Shown: in pieces, positions 46,802-56,068 of the stretch | Layout: every line of letters starts with the position of its first letter | How positions within the stretch are numbered: position 1 is the stretch's first letter | From: Porphyromonadaceae bacterium H1 | GTDB taxonomy: Bacteria; Bacteroidota; Bacteroidia; Bacteroidales; Paludibacteraceae | Length of the DNA: 64,000 nt | Reading direction: 5' to 3' | Assembly (NCBI GenBank): GCA_001653155.1 | Contig: BDEJ01000010.1 | Span: forward strand, 1 to 64,000 | Notes under the pieces: model-generated | Told to the model about the DNA's origin: nothing | Seen by the model: the letters and a program-made list of their open reading frames with translations, nothing else | Database searches by the model: none | Position numbers and translations under genes: made by a program

Positions 46802-48646
46802 TTATCCTTTTTTTATAGCCTGTTCCAAAGTTGTTATGGCATCAATAGCCTCTGAGTACAGATTGCCCATTTCCTTTTGCCCCGTATTGGGTGCATAGCG
46901 TGCAAACTCACAAGTGTTCAAAATCTGCATGAAGGAATCGGCAAGCGCAGCTTCGATTTTTCTGTCCTCCAGTTCAGCTGTAACTCGCTCTTTGGTCAAT
47001 TCAGCCGGAAGGATGGAGAGCTTGTCGCTCAGATAGGTCCATGTCGATTTGAGAACTTCATCGTAGAACATGTCTTTCTTACCTTCGTTCAGGAGCTTTT
47101 GTGCTGCCTTCAAGCGTTTCTGTGCAATTTTTTGTGCCTTTTTGTTGCGCATCAGTTTGATGTCGGCGCTTTCTTTGGCGTGTTTCCGGAATAGCATGAA
47201 GGCTAACAAGGCCAACAACAAGGGTATGACATACATCAACCAAGCATTCAGACTGCCAAAGAGGCTTTTTTCCGGAGCTTCGAGTAGTATCGGTTCGGTA
47301 TGAATAAAACGAATATCGCTTCCCAATTGCTTAAAGTCTTCTTTGTTGACGAAGCGGTTCTCACTGCCAGGCACAATAGGCGTTTCGCTTCCTTCCGCTT
47401 TGAGCACCGATAAGCTGTAAGCCGGTGTATGTAAGGTTTTGTAGCGTTTTTCGCTCACATCGAAGTAGGAAAATTCTGCCGCAGGAATTTCAAAATTACC
47501 CGATTGTCTTGGTATGATCAGATATTCTACACTTTTACTTCCGGATAGTCCCGAAGCGGAGACTTTGAAGTTGTTGTTTACTTTCGGGTCGTAGGTTTCG
47601 AAGCTTTCAGGAAATTTGAATTCCGGGTTTTTAACCATGCGGAAGTTTCCGTTTCCATTGATGTTTACCTTCAAGGTGATGGCTTCGTTAGCTTTCACCT
47701 CTTTGTTCGAAAGGGAGGAGTTGATGCTAAAGCGTCCGACGGCTCCGCTGAACGAAGCCGGTTTATTTTCCGGAAGGCTTTTGGCACTGATACTCACTGC
47801 AGGAGCCGACAAGTTGTGGGATATGTTGGTATATGGGTCTTCAAAAATGCTGCGCATAGCTCTCCGGTTCGCAATCCGGATTACGGCTTCGAAGTCCACT
47901 CGCTCGATGCGGAGGCTACCCGCACGTTGCGGGAAGAGCAATACTTCGTATAAGGTAACCGACTTATAATTGCGTCCGTTGTAGTTTTCGTAATCAAACT
48001 CTCTGCTTTCGGGCAATTCGATATCGTTTCGTATAAAACCGTTAAATTCAGGTACTTTCTTCATCGGACACTGTATCACGTCCAAGAGAGTGTAGAGCTT
48101 GTAGGTAACCAGAAAGGCTTCTTGTTCGTACATGTTGCTCTTGGATACGATTGTACGGATGAAAATGGTTTCGTTCGATATATTGGAATCCTCGCTGTAT
48201 CTGTTTTGTGAGCGTTGCTGTGTCGGAGCGGGATTGGCATCAGGCGGCAGCACTTTGATGGAAAGTCCGTTCGAATTGTACTTTTCCCCCTTCACGTTTA
48301 TACTGGCCGGGCCTATGCTGAAACTACCTTCTTTCTGAGCTTGTAAGGTATATGTGTAGGATACGGAGACGGATGAGCTTTGTTTCCCATTGATTATTTG
48401 TATGCTGGAGCTGCGAGAGGTGAAAGGCCCTGCCAAAATATTGAATCCCGTCAGTTCGGGCAGTCTGAGGTCTTTACTGTCGTTGGTGTTGGTGCTATAG
48501 ACCAGTTGAAAGGGTTGTCCCAGAATGACGCTTTTAGGAGCTCTTGCGGTGAATAAAACAGCTTCGTTGTCGGCTCGTAAATTTGTGAACAGAGCACATG
48601 CGAGGAATATTGCCGATAATAATCTGTATTTCGAGTTTCGGGTCAT
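46802..48646 (-). CDS. batD: BatD: large exported protein
   Basis: A 614-residue protein with a signal peptide (FLACALFTNLRAD), a long extracytoplasmic beta-rich part starting with LFTARAPKSVILGQPFQLVYS, one membrane helix (LMYVIPLLLALLAFMLF, about residues 475-491), and a cytoplasmic helical tail. Typical BatD length. It lies between batC and batE and probably anchors the vWA proteins at the membrane. Confidence 0.9.
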   Translation of the reverse strand: MTRNSKYRLLSAIFLACALFTNLRADNEAVLFTARAPKSVILGQPFQLVYSTNTNDSKDLRLPELTGFNILAGPFTSRSSSIQIINGKQSSSVSVSYTYTLQAQKEGSFSIGPASINVKGEKYNSNGLSIKVLPPDANPAPTQQRSQNRYSEDSNISNETIFIRTIVSKSNMYEQEAFLVTYKLYTLLDVIQCPMKKVPEFNGFIRNDIELPESREFDYENYNGRNYKSVTLYEVLLFPQRAGSLRIERVDFEAVIRIANRRAMRSIFEDPYTNISHNLSAPAVSISAKSLPENKPASFSGAVGRFSINSSLSNKEVKANEAITLKVNINGNGNFRMVKNPEFKFPESFETYDPKVNNNFKVSASGLSGSKSVEYLIIPRQSGNFEIPAAEFSYFDVSEKRYKTLHTPAYSLSVLKAEGSETPIVPGSENRFVNKEDFKQLGSDIRFIHTEPILLEAPEKSLFGSLNAWLMYVIPLLLALLAFMLFRKHAKESADIKLMRNKKAQKIAQKRLKAAQKLLNEGKKDMFYDEVLKSTWTYLSDKLSILPAELTKERVTAELEDRKIEAALADSFMQILNTCEFARYAPNTGQKEMGNLYSEAIDAITTLEQAIKKG

Positions 48647-48694
48647 AAAAGAGGATTGTATTGTTGTGTTCGTATTACTGAAGCAGGGAAGAAT

Positions 48695-49366
48695 TTACCA
48701 GTCTTTCTCTACTTTTCGGTTTCCGGCCGGAATTTCTTTTTTCTGTTTATCTTTCGCTTCTTTTTCGTCTTGCATCAGCGCATCCAGAATTTGTTGGGCG
48801 CTTTCTTTAGACATCCGAGCCTGTTGCTGTTGTTGCTGAGTTTTCGGTTTCTCCTGTTGCTGTTTTTTCTGTTCTTCCTCTTGCTTTTGTTCTTCGTTTT
48901 GTTTTTCTTGTTGCTGCTGTTGGTTTTGTTGTTTTTTCAGTAAGGATTGGGCGTAGGCCATGTTGTAGCGTATGTCGTTGTCTTTCGGAGTATTACGAAG
49001 TGCGTTTTTGTAGGCCTCGATACTTTCCTGTATTTTGTTTTCGGACAGGAGGCTATTGCCTATGTTGTGCAAGGCGGCTGCTTTCTTTTGTTTATCATTG
49101 CCCGACAAAGCGCCTGCGCGATCAAAATAATCCAAAGCATCGCTGTATTTTTTTTGGCGATACAAAGCATTGCCCAGGTTGAAATTAGCTTCAAAGGATT
49201 TGTTGTTTTTTTCCAAGGCTTTCCGGTAGGCCACTTCCGCTTCGGTATATTTTTCCGATTTATATTGCTTGTTTCCGCTTCGTAAATCCTTGTTTTCTTG
49301 CTGTGCCCACAATGCAGTAGAGCTTAACACAAACAGGAGCAGCAGTGTATGTGAACTTTTCTTCAT
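48695..49366 (-). CDS. batC: BatC: TPR protein with Gln/Glu-rich tail
   Basis: A 223-residue exported protein with a signal peptide (SSTALWAQQ), four TPR motifs in the first 150 residues, and a low-complexity Q/E/K-rich stretch (about 150-190) before the end. TPRs and a Q-rich tail are typical of BatC. The low-complexity run is encoded by mixed CAG/CAA/GAG codons and is not a pure microsatellite. It starts 31 bp after batB ends. Confidence 0.88.
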   Translation of the reverse strand: MKKSSHTLLLLFVLSSTALWAQQENKDLRSGNKQYKSEKYTEAEVAYRKALEKNNKSFEANFNLGNALYRQKKYSDALDYFDRAGALSGNDKQKKAAALHNIGNSLLSENKIQESIEAYKNALRNTPKDNDIRYNMAYAQSLLKKQQNQQQQQEKQNEEQKQEEEQKKQQQEKPKTQQQQQQARMSKESAQQILDALMQDEKEAKDKQKKEIPAGNRKVEKDW

Positions 49367-49397
49367 TGCTACGAGAGGATTATATTCAACTATTTGA

Positions 49398-50450
49398 TCA
49401 GTCGTCGATTTTATTCAATTTTTCTTTCAGATCGAAGATTTTTATCTTGCTCAATACCTTATTTTTACGCCCGAACATGAAGCTTTCGGCCAGTAACAGG
49501 AGCAGGGCTATCAGGGCAAAGGATTGAAATTGTTCGTTGTAATCGGAGAATACGCGAGTCGTTATTTCTTCCTTCGAAAGTTTGTTCAACTCTTTCGAGA
49601 TGGCACGCAGGGCCGTATTGGTATTGTCGGCTCGGGCATAGATACCGCCTCCGGCTCGGGCAACTTCGCGGCACATTTCTTCGTTGAGTTTCGATACGAC
49701 CACCTTGTCGTCTTTGTCGCGTCGGTAGTTTGTTGTTCCCGGTATGGGTATGGGAGCTCCTTCGGGTTTCCCCATGCCTATTACGTGTACGACGATTCCG
49801 TTTTCGCGGGCTAAATTGGCGGCTGCTATGGCATCGTCTTCGTGGTTTTCACCGTCGGTGATGACAACGATAGCACGTCCCACCGGTGTTTTCTTCTCTC
49901 CGAAAGCCTTTACGGCCATGTTTATCGCAGCTCCTACGGCTGTACCTTGCCTTGGGGCCATTTGCGGGGATATGGAGGAGAGAAACATTTTAGCCGATAC
50001 GCGGTCTACCGTTATAGGCAGCTGTACGTAGGCATCGGCAGCAAAAACGATAAGTCCTATTTTGTCGTTTTCCATCTCGTCTATTAGGCGCGACATGTTT
50101 TGCTTAGCGCGTTCGAGGCGATTGGGGATGATATCCTGCGCCATCATTGAGTTTGATACGTCCAGCGCCACCATTACTTCGATACCGTGGCGTTTCTCGG
50201 TCTCCACCTTGCTCCCGAATTGCGGACGGGCCAGCACGATGATGATCATCAGCAAAGCCAATAATTGTATGTAGAATTTTACATGAGGACGGAAGCGTGA
50301 AACATTCGGCATGAAGGCAGCCAGCAAGGCCGGATTCCCAAAATGTTTCAACGAGCGTTTCCTCCTGATTTCCTGAAACAGGAATATTGCTAACAACAGA
50401 GGAATCAGTATCAGCAGGAATAGAAACTCAGGATGTGCGAATCGAAACAT
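49398..50450 (-). CDS. batB: BatB: vWA-domain membrane protein
   Basis: A 350-residue protein with two N-terminal membrane helices, a von Willebrand A domain with an intact MIDAS motif D-V-S-N-S (ALDVSNSMMAQD), the Thr/Asp positions in later loops (GTAVGAAI, ITDGENHE), and a C-terminal membrane helix. BatA and BatB are thought to form a stress-response complex with MoxR. The gene lies 28 bp after batA. Confidence 0.92.
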   Translation of the reverse strand: MFRFAHPEFLFLLILIPLLLAIFLFQEIRRKRSLKHFGNPALLAAFMPNVSRFRPHVKFYIQLLALLMIIIVLARPQFGSKVETEKRHGIEVMVALDVSNSMMAQDIIPNRLERAKQNMSRLIDEMENDKIGLIVFAADAYVQLPITVDRVSAKMFLSSISPQMAPRQGTAVGAAINMAVKAFGEKKTPVGRAIVVITDGENHEDDAIAAANLARENGIVVHVIGMGKPEGAPIPIPGTTNYRRDKDDKVVVSKLNEEMCREVARAGGGIYARADNTNTALRAISKELNKLSKEEITTRVFSDYNEQFQSFALIALLLLLAESFMFGRKNKVLSKIKIFDLKEKLNKIDD

Positions 50451-50478
50451 GATTGTCGGTATTAAAGCATAATGAGTA

Positions 50479-51462
50479 TCAAGGTAGTCTTTTCAGATAA
50501 AGGGTACGTATCATCATCTCAAGAACCAGCAGGAGTAGGGCTGCCAAAGCGAAGCTGAAAAATACCTCTTGCTTATTGGTAAATTCGCGTACGCTTATCT
50601 TCGTTTTTTCCAACTCGTCTATCTCTTGGTAGATGCTGCGAAGCGCCGTATTATTAGTTGCCCGGAAGTACTCACCTCCGGTCATTTCGGCTATTTTTTG
50701 CAAGGTGCTTTCGTCGAAATCCGAATCTACCATCGCATACTGGATACCTATGGGGGTCTGTATGGGCATTCTCACTTTGCCGTGGGAGCCTACACCTATG
50801 GTATAAACGCGGATGCCGAAGGTTTGAGCCAATTCGGCTGCCATAAGGGGCGAGATGTCGCCCGAGTTGTTCGAGCCGTCTGTGAGGAGGATGATAACTT
50901 TCGACTTGGAGCGTCCTTCGCGTATGCGATTTACGGCCGTACCCAATCCTAAACCAATAGCCGTACCGTCGTTAATCAGGCCGAAGTGTACACCGTTGAA
51001 TAAGTTTACCAGTGCGGCATGGTCGGTAGTCAAAGGGCATTGGCTGAAGCTTTCACGGGCAAAAAGGGTTAAGCCGATGTTGTCGTTGGGGCGGGAGAGG
51101 ATGAATTCGGTAGCTACATTCTTGGCTGCTTCCAAACGATTGGGTCTGAGGTCTTCCGCCAACATCGTTCCCGATATATCGAGGGCCATCATGATGTCGA
51201 TTCCTTCAACGTTTTCGGAGCGCCAGCTGTTGGAGGTTTGTGGTCTTGCCAAGGTCAGAATAAGAAGAATGGCTGTTGCCATACGAAGCACGAAAGGTAA
51301 GTGCATCAGGTATACGCGCTTACTCTTAGGAGACTTACCCAGTTGTTGGATCGAAGATATTTGCAAACTGGCATCCGATTTGCGCATTTCCCAAAAATAC
51401 CAAAACAGTACGGGTGCAAGCAGGAAGAATAGAAACAAATATTCCGTGTTATGAAAAGACAT
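50479..51462 (-). CDS. batA: BatA: vWA-domain membrane protein
   Basis: A 327-residue membrane protein with the same layout as BatB: two N-terminal helices, a vWA domain and a C-terminal helix. The MIDAS core reads D-I-S-G-T, with Thr where BatB has Ser; the other metal-site loops are normal (LLTDGSNNSGD). It follows a membrane protein gene by 30 bp in the MoxR-Bat operon. Confidence 0.92.
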   Translation of the reverse strand: MSFHNTEYLFLFFLLAPVLFWYFWEMRKSDASLQISSIQQLGKSPKSKRVYLMHLPFVLRMATAILLILTLARPQTSNSWRSENVEGIDIMMALDISGTMLAEDLRPNRLEAAKNVATEFILSRPNDNIGLTLFARESFSQCPLTTDHAALVNLFNGVHFGLINDGTAIGLGLGTAVNRIREGRSKSKVIILLTDGSNNSGDISPLMAAELAQTFGIRVYTIGVGSHGKVRMPIQTPIGIQYAMVDSDFDESTLQKIAEMTGGEYFRATNNTALRSIYQEIDELEKTKISVREFTNKQEVFFSFALAALLLLVLEMMIRTLYLKRLP

Positions 51463-51492
51463 GATGAATCAGCTCTTTAGTTTTTTCGGTGA

Positions 51493-52470
51493 TCAGTTTT
51501 TGTTATCTTTTTTGTTGATTTCCGTTTCGTTTGGACTTAGCTCTTCCACTTTTGTCTGGTTTACAAACAGATAGGCGTTCAGCAGGCTTAGCTCGTTTTC
51601 TTCCGTAGCCGGATTCCACTTTGCAAACTTAACTAGGTCGGCCAACTGTAATATTTGTTTCAGGCTATTGTGAGCCGATTTTTGAGACACTTGCAAATTG
51701 CTCAGGCCGTCTAATATTTCATCGGAAGTCATTTCCATACTCGGAATATTAAACATCCGTTCGATGTATTCCCGCAGGACATCGGTTAAGTCGGTATGAT
51801 ACTCTTTGTTTCGTCCCTGCTGCCAAGGTTTTTCTTCCTTTATTTTGTCGAGAGCGGCCAAGGCTATCACATGAGGTGGCAGGCTGCTTTTTACTTCGGG
51901 AAGATCCATGGCTGAGCCCGGTTTCCGGAAGAACTTCCGTATTATAAAATAGGCCAAGACACAAAGCGCTGTAATGAGAATAACCAGCAAGAGCATCTTG
52001 AAGAACCACTTCCAGTCGAATCTGGCTTTGTAGATTGGCTTAATGTCGGTAATGGCGTGTGATGCCGTGTCGATTTCGAAAGGTTGTATTACTTTCAACG
52101 ACAGGGGATTCGACCACAGCGTATCTCCTCCGATGATGAAAGGTTGCGCCGGTATGTAGTAGAGCGAATCCTCGAAAGCGGTAACGGTATAACGCTGTGT
52201 TACGGTCAAGTAGCCATCTTTTGACCTGAGGCTGTCGGTTTGGACTGTCCCAACTATCTCCAGACCTCCGGGTATGCTGTCGAAAAACAGCGGAAAGCTC
52301 ACTTCCTGCTCCGGAGCCTGGGTTACTTCGAAACTGAGTCCCGATTGATCGCCTATCCACAAAGTGGTGGAATCCATGCGAGCCGTTACGGTTACTTTTT
52401 GCGCTTGCAGCAAGCCGCTGAATATCAGCAAAGTAGCGAGCAGTACATGCAGTCGGGTTGGGTATTTCAT
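51493..52470 (-). CDS. Bat-operon membrane protein of unknown function
   Basis: A 325-residue protein with a signal peptide (LLIFSGLLQAQ), an extracytoplasmic beta-rich part, one membrane helix (FFKMLLLVILITALCVLAYFII) and a cytoplasmic tail with an RNKEYHTDLTDVLREYIERMF segment. It sits between the DUF58 gene and batA, as a protein of this size does in other Bacteroidales. The function is not established. ATG 52470 was chosen; a TTG at 52518 would add 16 residues. Confidence 0.75.
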   Translation of the reverse strand: MKYPTRLHVLLATLLIFSGLLQAQKVTVTARMDSTTLWIGDQSGLSFEVTQAPEQEVSFPLFFDSIPGGLEIVGTVQTDSLRSKDGYLTVTQRYTVTAFEDSLYYIPAQPFIIGGDTLWSNPLSLKVIQPFEIDTASHAITDIKPIYKARFDWKWFFKMLLLVILITALCVLAYFIIRKFFRKPGSAMDLPEVKSSLPPHVIALAALDKIKEEKPWQQGRNKEYHTDLTDVLREYIERMFNIPSMEMTSDEILDGLSNLQVSQKSAHNSLKQILQLADLVKFAKWNPATEENELSLLNAYLFVNQTKVEELSPNETEINKKDNKN

Positions 52471-52538
52471 CTTTTCAATCGCATCAAGACTGTTTATGTT
52501 TTTCTTTTCCTTAAGCAATTTACTGGCTATCGTTTTTC

Positions 52539-53405
52539 TCAGGCACGCATTTTAAACAAGCGCATGAGTGCGCGTACGTAATCGTCGGAGGTACTCATCG
52601 ATACCGAATCGACTCCCGAATGGGTAAATATCTTTTGCAAGGCCAGCTGTGTCTCACCCCAATGATTCTTATAGGCAGTCCGCAGACGCTTGTCGGAGGT
52701 ATCGATCCAGATTCTCTCTCCGCTTTCGGCGTCTTTAAGTTTTATCAACCCGACATCGGGCAGTTCCGTCTCGCGGATGTCGTACACCTGCAGGGCGGCA
52801 ATGTCGTGTTTGCGGTTGGCTATCTTCAGATCTCGTTCGAAGCCGCTGTCCATAAAATCCGAAATGATAAAGGCTGTGGACCGTTTTTTTATAATATTCG
52901 TAAAATATTGCAAGGCTCCGGCAATGTTTGTCTTATTACTTTCGGGCTTGAAATCAATCAGTTCCCGGATGATGTGCAGGACGTGCTTGCGACCTTTTTG
53001 CGGAGGTATGAATTTTTCAATCTTATCGGAGAAGAAGATTACGCCTATTTTATCGTTATTGTGTATGGTTGAGAAGGCGAGTACGGCAGCCATTTCCGTA
53101 AAGATGTCCTTTTTGGTTTGGCTGACGCTACCGAAGTCACGACTGCCCGATACATCAATCAGAAGCATGACGGTCATTTCCCGTTCTTCTTCGAATATTT
53201 TGATGTAGGGGTGCCCAAAGCGTGCCGTAACATTCCAGTCGATGCTACGTACGTCATCTCCGTATTGATATTCACGCACTTCGGAGAAAGTCATCCCGCG
53301 TCCTTTGAAGGCCGAGTGATACTCGCCGGCAAAGATGTGTTGGGAGAGTCCTTTGGTTTTGATCTCTATCTTGCGTACTTTCTTCAGCAATTCGCTTGTT
53401 TCCAT
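52539..53405 (-). CDS. DUF58 protein (Bat operon)
   Basis: A 288-residue protein with a conserved DUF58/vWA-like core: RGMTFSEVREYQYGDDVRSIDWNVTAR early and the metal-site-like LLIDVSGSRDFG. DUF58 genes nearly always follow moxR and precede vWA genes, as here. It has no signal peptide and is likely cytoplasmic. It starts 66 bp after moxR ends. Confidence 0.9.
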   Translation of the reverse strand: METSELLKKVRKIEIKTKGLSQHIFAGEYHSAFKGRGMTFSEVREYQYGDDVRSIDWNVTARFGHPYIKIFEEEREMTVMLLIDVSGSRDFGSVSQTKKDIFTEMAAVLAFSTIHNNDKIGVIFFSDKIEKFIPPQKGRKHVLHIIRELIDFKPESNKTNIAGALQYFTNIIKKRSTAFIISDFMDSGFERDLKIANRKHDIAALQVYDIRETELPDVGLIKLKDAESGERIWIDTSDKRLRTAYKNHWGETQLALQKIFTHSGVDSVSMSTSDDYVRALMRLFKMRA

Positions 53406-53471
53406 AATTCGCTGGTAAAAACGCTCCCGGCTTCAGTCGGAATCGGCAAGGAGACTGCAAGGCATTGGAAA

Positions 53472-54467
53472 TTAGGGTACTTCTACGGTGTTCAGTATTT
53501 CAGTAATGATTTCCTCAGAAGTCATGTTGTTGGCTTCGGCCTCGTAGCTCAGTCCGATTCGGTGCCGCAGTACGTCGTAACATATCGCTCTTACGTCTTC
53601 GGGAATGACGTATCCGCGTCGTTTGATAAAGGCATAGGCTTGTGCAGCGAGGGCGAGGTTGATGGAGGCGCGAGGCGATGCTCCGAAGGCAATCATTTCT
53701 TTCAGGTTGTCAAGACCGTAATCTTGCGGAAAACGTGTGGCGAAGACGATATCGACAATGTATCGCTCTATCTTTTCGTCGATGTACACTTCGCGTACTA
53801 CCTCGCGAGCCTTCATTATGTCTTGGGGGGTGATTACCGGAGCCATCTTATCCTGTGCTCCCTGCAAATGCTGACGAACGATCCGTTTTTCCTCTTCTTT
53901 GCGGGGATAGTTTATCAGCACTTTCAGCATGAAACGGTCTACCTGTGCCTCGGGAAGAGGATAGGTGCCTTCCTGTTCAATAGGGTTTTGAGTGGCCATA
54001 ACGAGGAAAGGTGTTTCGAGCGGGTAGGTCTTTTCTCCGATGGTTACTTGACGTTCCTGCATGGCTTCGAGCAGGGCGCTTTGTACTTTGGCCGGAGCGC
54101 GGTTGATTTCGTCGGCCAATATCAGATTGGCGAATATGGGACCTTTTTTGATGCTGAATTTTTCTTCTTTTTGGCTGTAAATCATCGTACCCAGTACGTC
54201 GGCCGGGAGTAAGTCGGGGGTGAATTGTATACGACTGAAGTTGGCATCGATAAGCTCGGAAAGGGTCTTTATGGCTCGTGTTTTGGCCAGCCCCGGTAAG
54301 CCTTCGAGGAGGATGTGTCCATCAGCCAAGAGGCCGATGAGCAGGGACTCTACAAGATGTTTTTGTCCAACAATAACGCGATCCATCCCCATCGTGAGGG
54401 CGTCCACAAAGGCGCTTTGTTTTTCTATCCGTTCGTTCAGTTCTTTTATGTCGACAGTTTGAAGCAT
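53472..54467 (-). CDS. MoxR-family AAA+ ATPase
   Basis: A 331-residue AAA+ chaperone-like ATPase. Walker A is GLPGLAKT (56-63), Walker B is LILADEINR, and the later ATQNPIEQEGTYPLPEAQ segment is characteristic of MoxR proteins. It is the first gene of a transcript running moxR, DUF58, membrane protein, batA, B, C, D, E and possibly fur. A promoter lies about 41-70 bp upstream. Confidence 0.94.
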   Translation of the reverse strand: MLQTVDIKELNERIEKQSAFVDALTMGMDRVIVGQKHLVESLLIGLLADGHILLEGLPGLAKTRAIKTLSELIDANFSRIQFTPDLLPADVLGTMIYSQKEEKFSIKKGPIFANLILADEINRAPAKVQSALLEAMQERQVTIGEKTYPLETPFLVMATQNPIEQEGTYPLPEAQVDRFMLKVLINYPRKEEEKRIVRQHLQGAQDKMAPVITPQDIMKAREVVREVYIDEKIERYIVDIVFATRFPQDYGLDNLKEMIAFGASPRASINLALAAQAYAFIKRRGYVIPEDVRAICYDVLRHRIGLSYEAEANNMTSEEIITEILNTVEVP

Positions 54468-54507
54468 AGATATTGATATTTGATTGTTAGCTTTTTGTTT
54501 GGTGTGG

Positions 54508-54536
54508 CAAATATACGCCTATTTCAAGGGGGCAAA
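54508..54536 (-). promoter_or_regulatory. Promoter of the moxR-bat operon
   Basis: On the minus strand TTTG (54536-54533), a 17-bp spacer, then TATATTTG (54515-54508), 40 bp before moxR. Both parts match the Bacteroidota consensus, although the spacing is at the short end. Confidence 0.55.
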
Positions 54537-54582
54537 CGGGATGTTTAATAACTCTTAACCTGAATTTGCATTATTAAAATTT

Positions 54583-54617
54583 GCCTCCAAAAGCTCTTGG
54601 ATAAAAGTTTTGGAGGC
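54583..54617 (-). terminator. Terminator after the sensor kinase gene
   Basis: A 10-bp stem GCCTCCAAAA (54583-54592) with TTTTGGAGGC (54608-54617), with partial pairing inside the loop. On the minus strand it is followed by an A/T-rich stretch containing four T residues. Confidence 0.6.
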
Positions 54618-54672
54618 TACTTGGCAAAGCCCTTGAATCGAGTTTGGGAAGGAGGGTTTGAGGCGTGTTTTC

Positions 54673-55836
54673 TTAACGAACTTCTTTCAAGATGATGCGG
54701 AATGTACTGCCTATTTTGGGTTCGGATTGTTTGACAAATATTTTGCCTTGGTGGTATTTCTCAATGATTCGTTTTGCCAGAGAGAGGCCAAGGCCCCAAC
54801 CTCGGCTCTTGGTGGTGTATCCGGGCAGGAAGATTGTTTTAAAATGGCTGCGATCAAGACCTTTCCCGGTGTCTTTTATATCGATAGCAACCTCTTTGTC
54901 CTTCAACTTATGCACTTCGATATAGATGTTTCCGGCTCCATCCATGGCGTCGATAGCGTTTTTGCAGAGATTCTCAATGACCCATTCGAAGAGCGGTACA
55001 TTGAGGTAGAGGAAAGTATCGTCCTCTTGAGCCTCGTAATGTATAGCTACCTGTTGGGAGGAGCGTTGGGCAATATAGTGCAAGGCATTCCCGAGGGTCT
55101 CGTTGAGACTGACCAGGCTAAGATCGGGGGCAGAGCCTATTTTGGAAAAGCGCTCGGCGATGATGCGCAGGCGATTTACGTCCTTACTCATTTCATCGAT
55201 GAGTTTTTCGTCGGGATAGCGTAATTTGAGCAGATCAACCCAAGCCAGAAGGGATGAGATGGGAGTGCCCAGTTGATGGGCGGTTTCCTTCGAGAGGCCT
55301 ACCCATACGCGGTTCTGTTCGGCTCGTTTGCTACTGGAAAAGGCTAAGAGAACGATGAGCATGAAGAAAAAAATGACACCCAGCTGCCAGTAAGGGAAAT
55401 AGTAAAGCTGACGCAGCAATAGCGAGTCGTCGTAGTAAATGTATTGTCGCGTGTCGCTCAGTTGGATGGTGATGACGGAACCTTTTTCCCGAAGGCGCTC
55501 AATGTTTTTACGGTAGAAGGCCTCTGTGTTTTTTTTCGGTTCGCGAAAGTTGCGTGAGGAGATAAGTTCGTTCGATTCGTCTACAATCAGTACGGGTATG
55601 GTACTGTTTTCTTCGATGATCCTCCAAAGAAAGTCTATTTCACTCGGAGACTCCGACAGGATGAATTGACGGGTAGCTTCAGCCCAAATCTCAATTTTTT
55701 TCTTTTCTTCTTCAGCCAAAGAGTTTGCCAAACGGTTCGAAAAATACATGGAAATGCCTACAATCAGTAGGGCGGAGATGAGGAAAAAAGGTTTTAAATA
55801 GCGGCTAAAGAGGTATTGTTTGCTTCCGTATTTCAT
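54673..55836 (-). CDS. Sensor histidine kinase without adjacent regulator
   Basis: A 387-residue kinase with two membrane helices (about 17-35 and 148-168) and a periplasmic sensing region between them. The phosphoacceptor His187 is in KETAHQLGTP, followed by a HATPase domain with the N box (LCKNAIDAMDG), DTGKGLD and GWGLGLSLAKRI motifs. No response-regulator gene is in the window on either side, so its partner is encoded elsewhere. The signal is unknown. Confidence 0.9.
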   Translation of the reverse strand: MKYGSKQYLFSRYLKPFFLISALLIVGISMYFSNRLANSLAEEEKKKIEIWAEATRQFILSESPSEIDFLWRIIEENSTIPVLIVDESNELISSRNFREPKKNTEAFYRKNIERLREKGSVITIQLSDTRQYIYYDDSLLLRQLYYFPYWQLGVIFFFMLIVLLAFSSSKRAEQNRVWVGLSKETAHQLGTPISSLLAWVDLLKLRYPDEKLIDEMSKDVNRLRIIAERFSKIGSAPDLSLVSLNETLGNALHYIAQRSSQQVAIHYEAQEDDTFLYLNVPLFEWVIENLCKNAIDAMDGAGNIYIEVHKLKDKEVAIDIKDTGKGLDRSHFKTIFLPGYTTKSRGWGLGLSLAKRIIEKYHQGKIFVKQSEPKIGSTFRIILKEVR

Positions 55837-56068
55837 GGGTTTTATAGTTTGGATCGGGAGTCTGCTGTTTTTACATTATTTAAATGTAAACTCCAAACGA
55901 CGGTGTTTATTGTTTGTTGGCATCTTATTTGTTTGAAAAAAGTTTTTGCGGCTTTGATTTGTTGAAAATTCCGGATTGCTTGGGATTCTGAAAGAAAAAA
56001 ATCTTATTGAACAAATTGCGGCTTGCATTCGTTTTAATTAATATAATTTATCACTAAAAAAAGAAGTT
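55837..56068. other. Divergent gap between kinase (-) and GlsB-like gene (+)
   Basis: 232 bp, A/T-rich. It contains a small TTTACATT/AATGTAAA hairpin near its left end but no convincing promoter box on either strand. The GlsB-like gene begins after an A-rich stretch that may serve as its ribosome-binding region. Confidence 0.35.

Noticed and set aside
48790-48935. Possible microsatellite in batC
   Set aside because: The Gln/Glu-rich stretch uses mixed codons and lies in a known variable region of BatC; not a pure repeat.
53118-54212. 364-codon plus-strand frame antisense to moxR and the DUF58 gene
   Set aside because: Crosses two well-supported genes and the gap between them; no motif.
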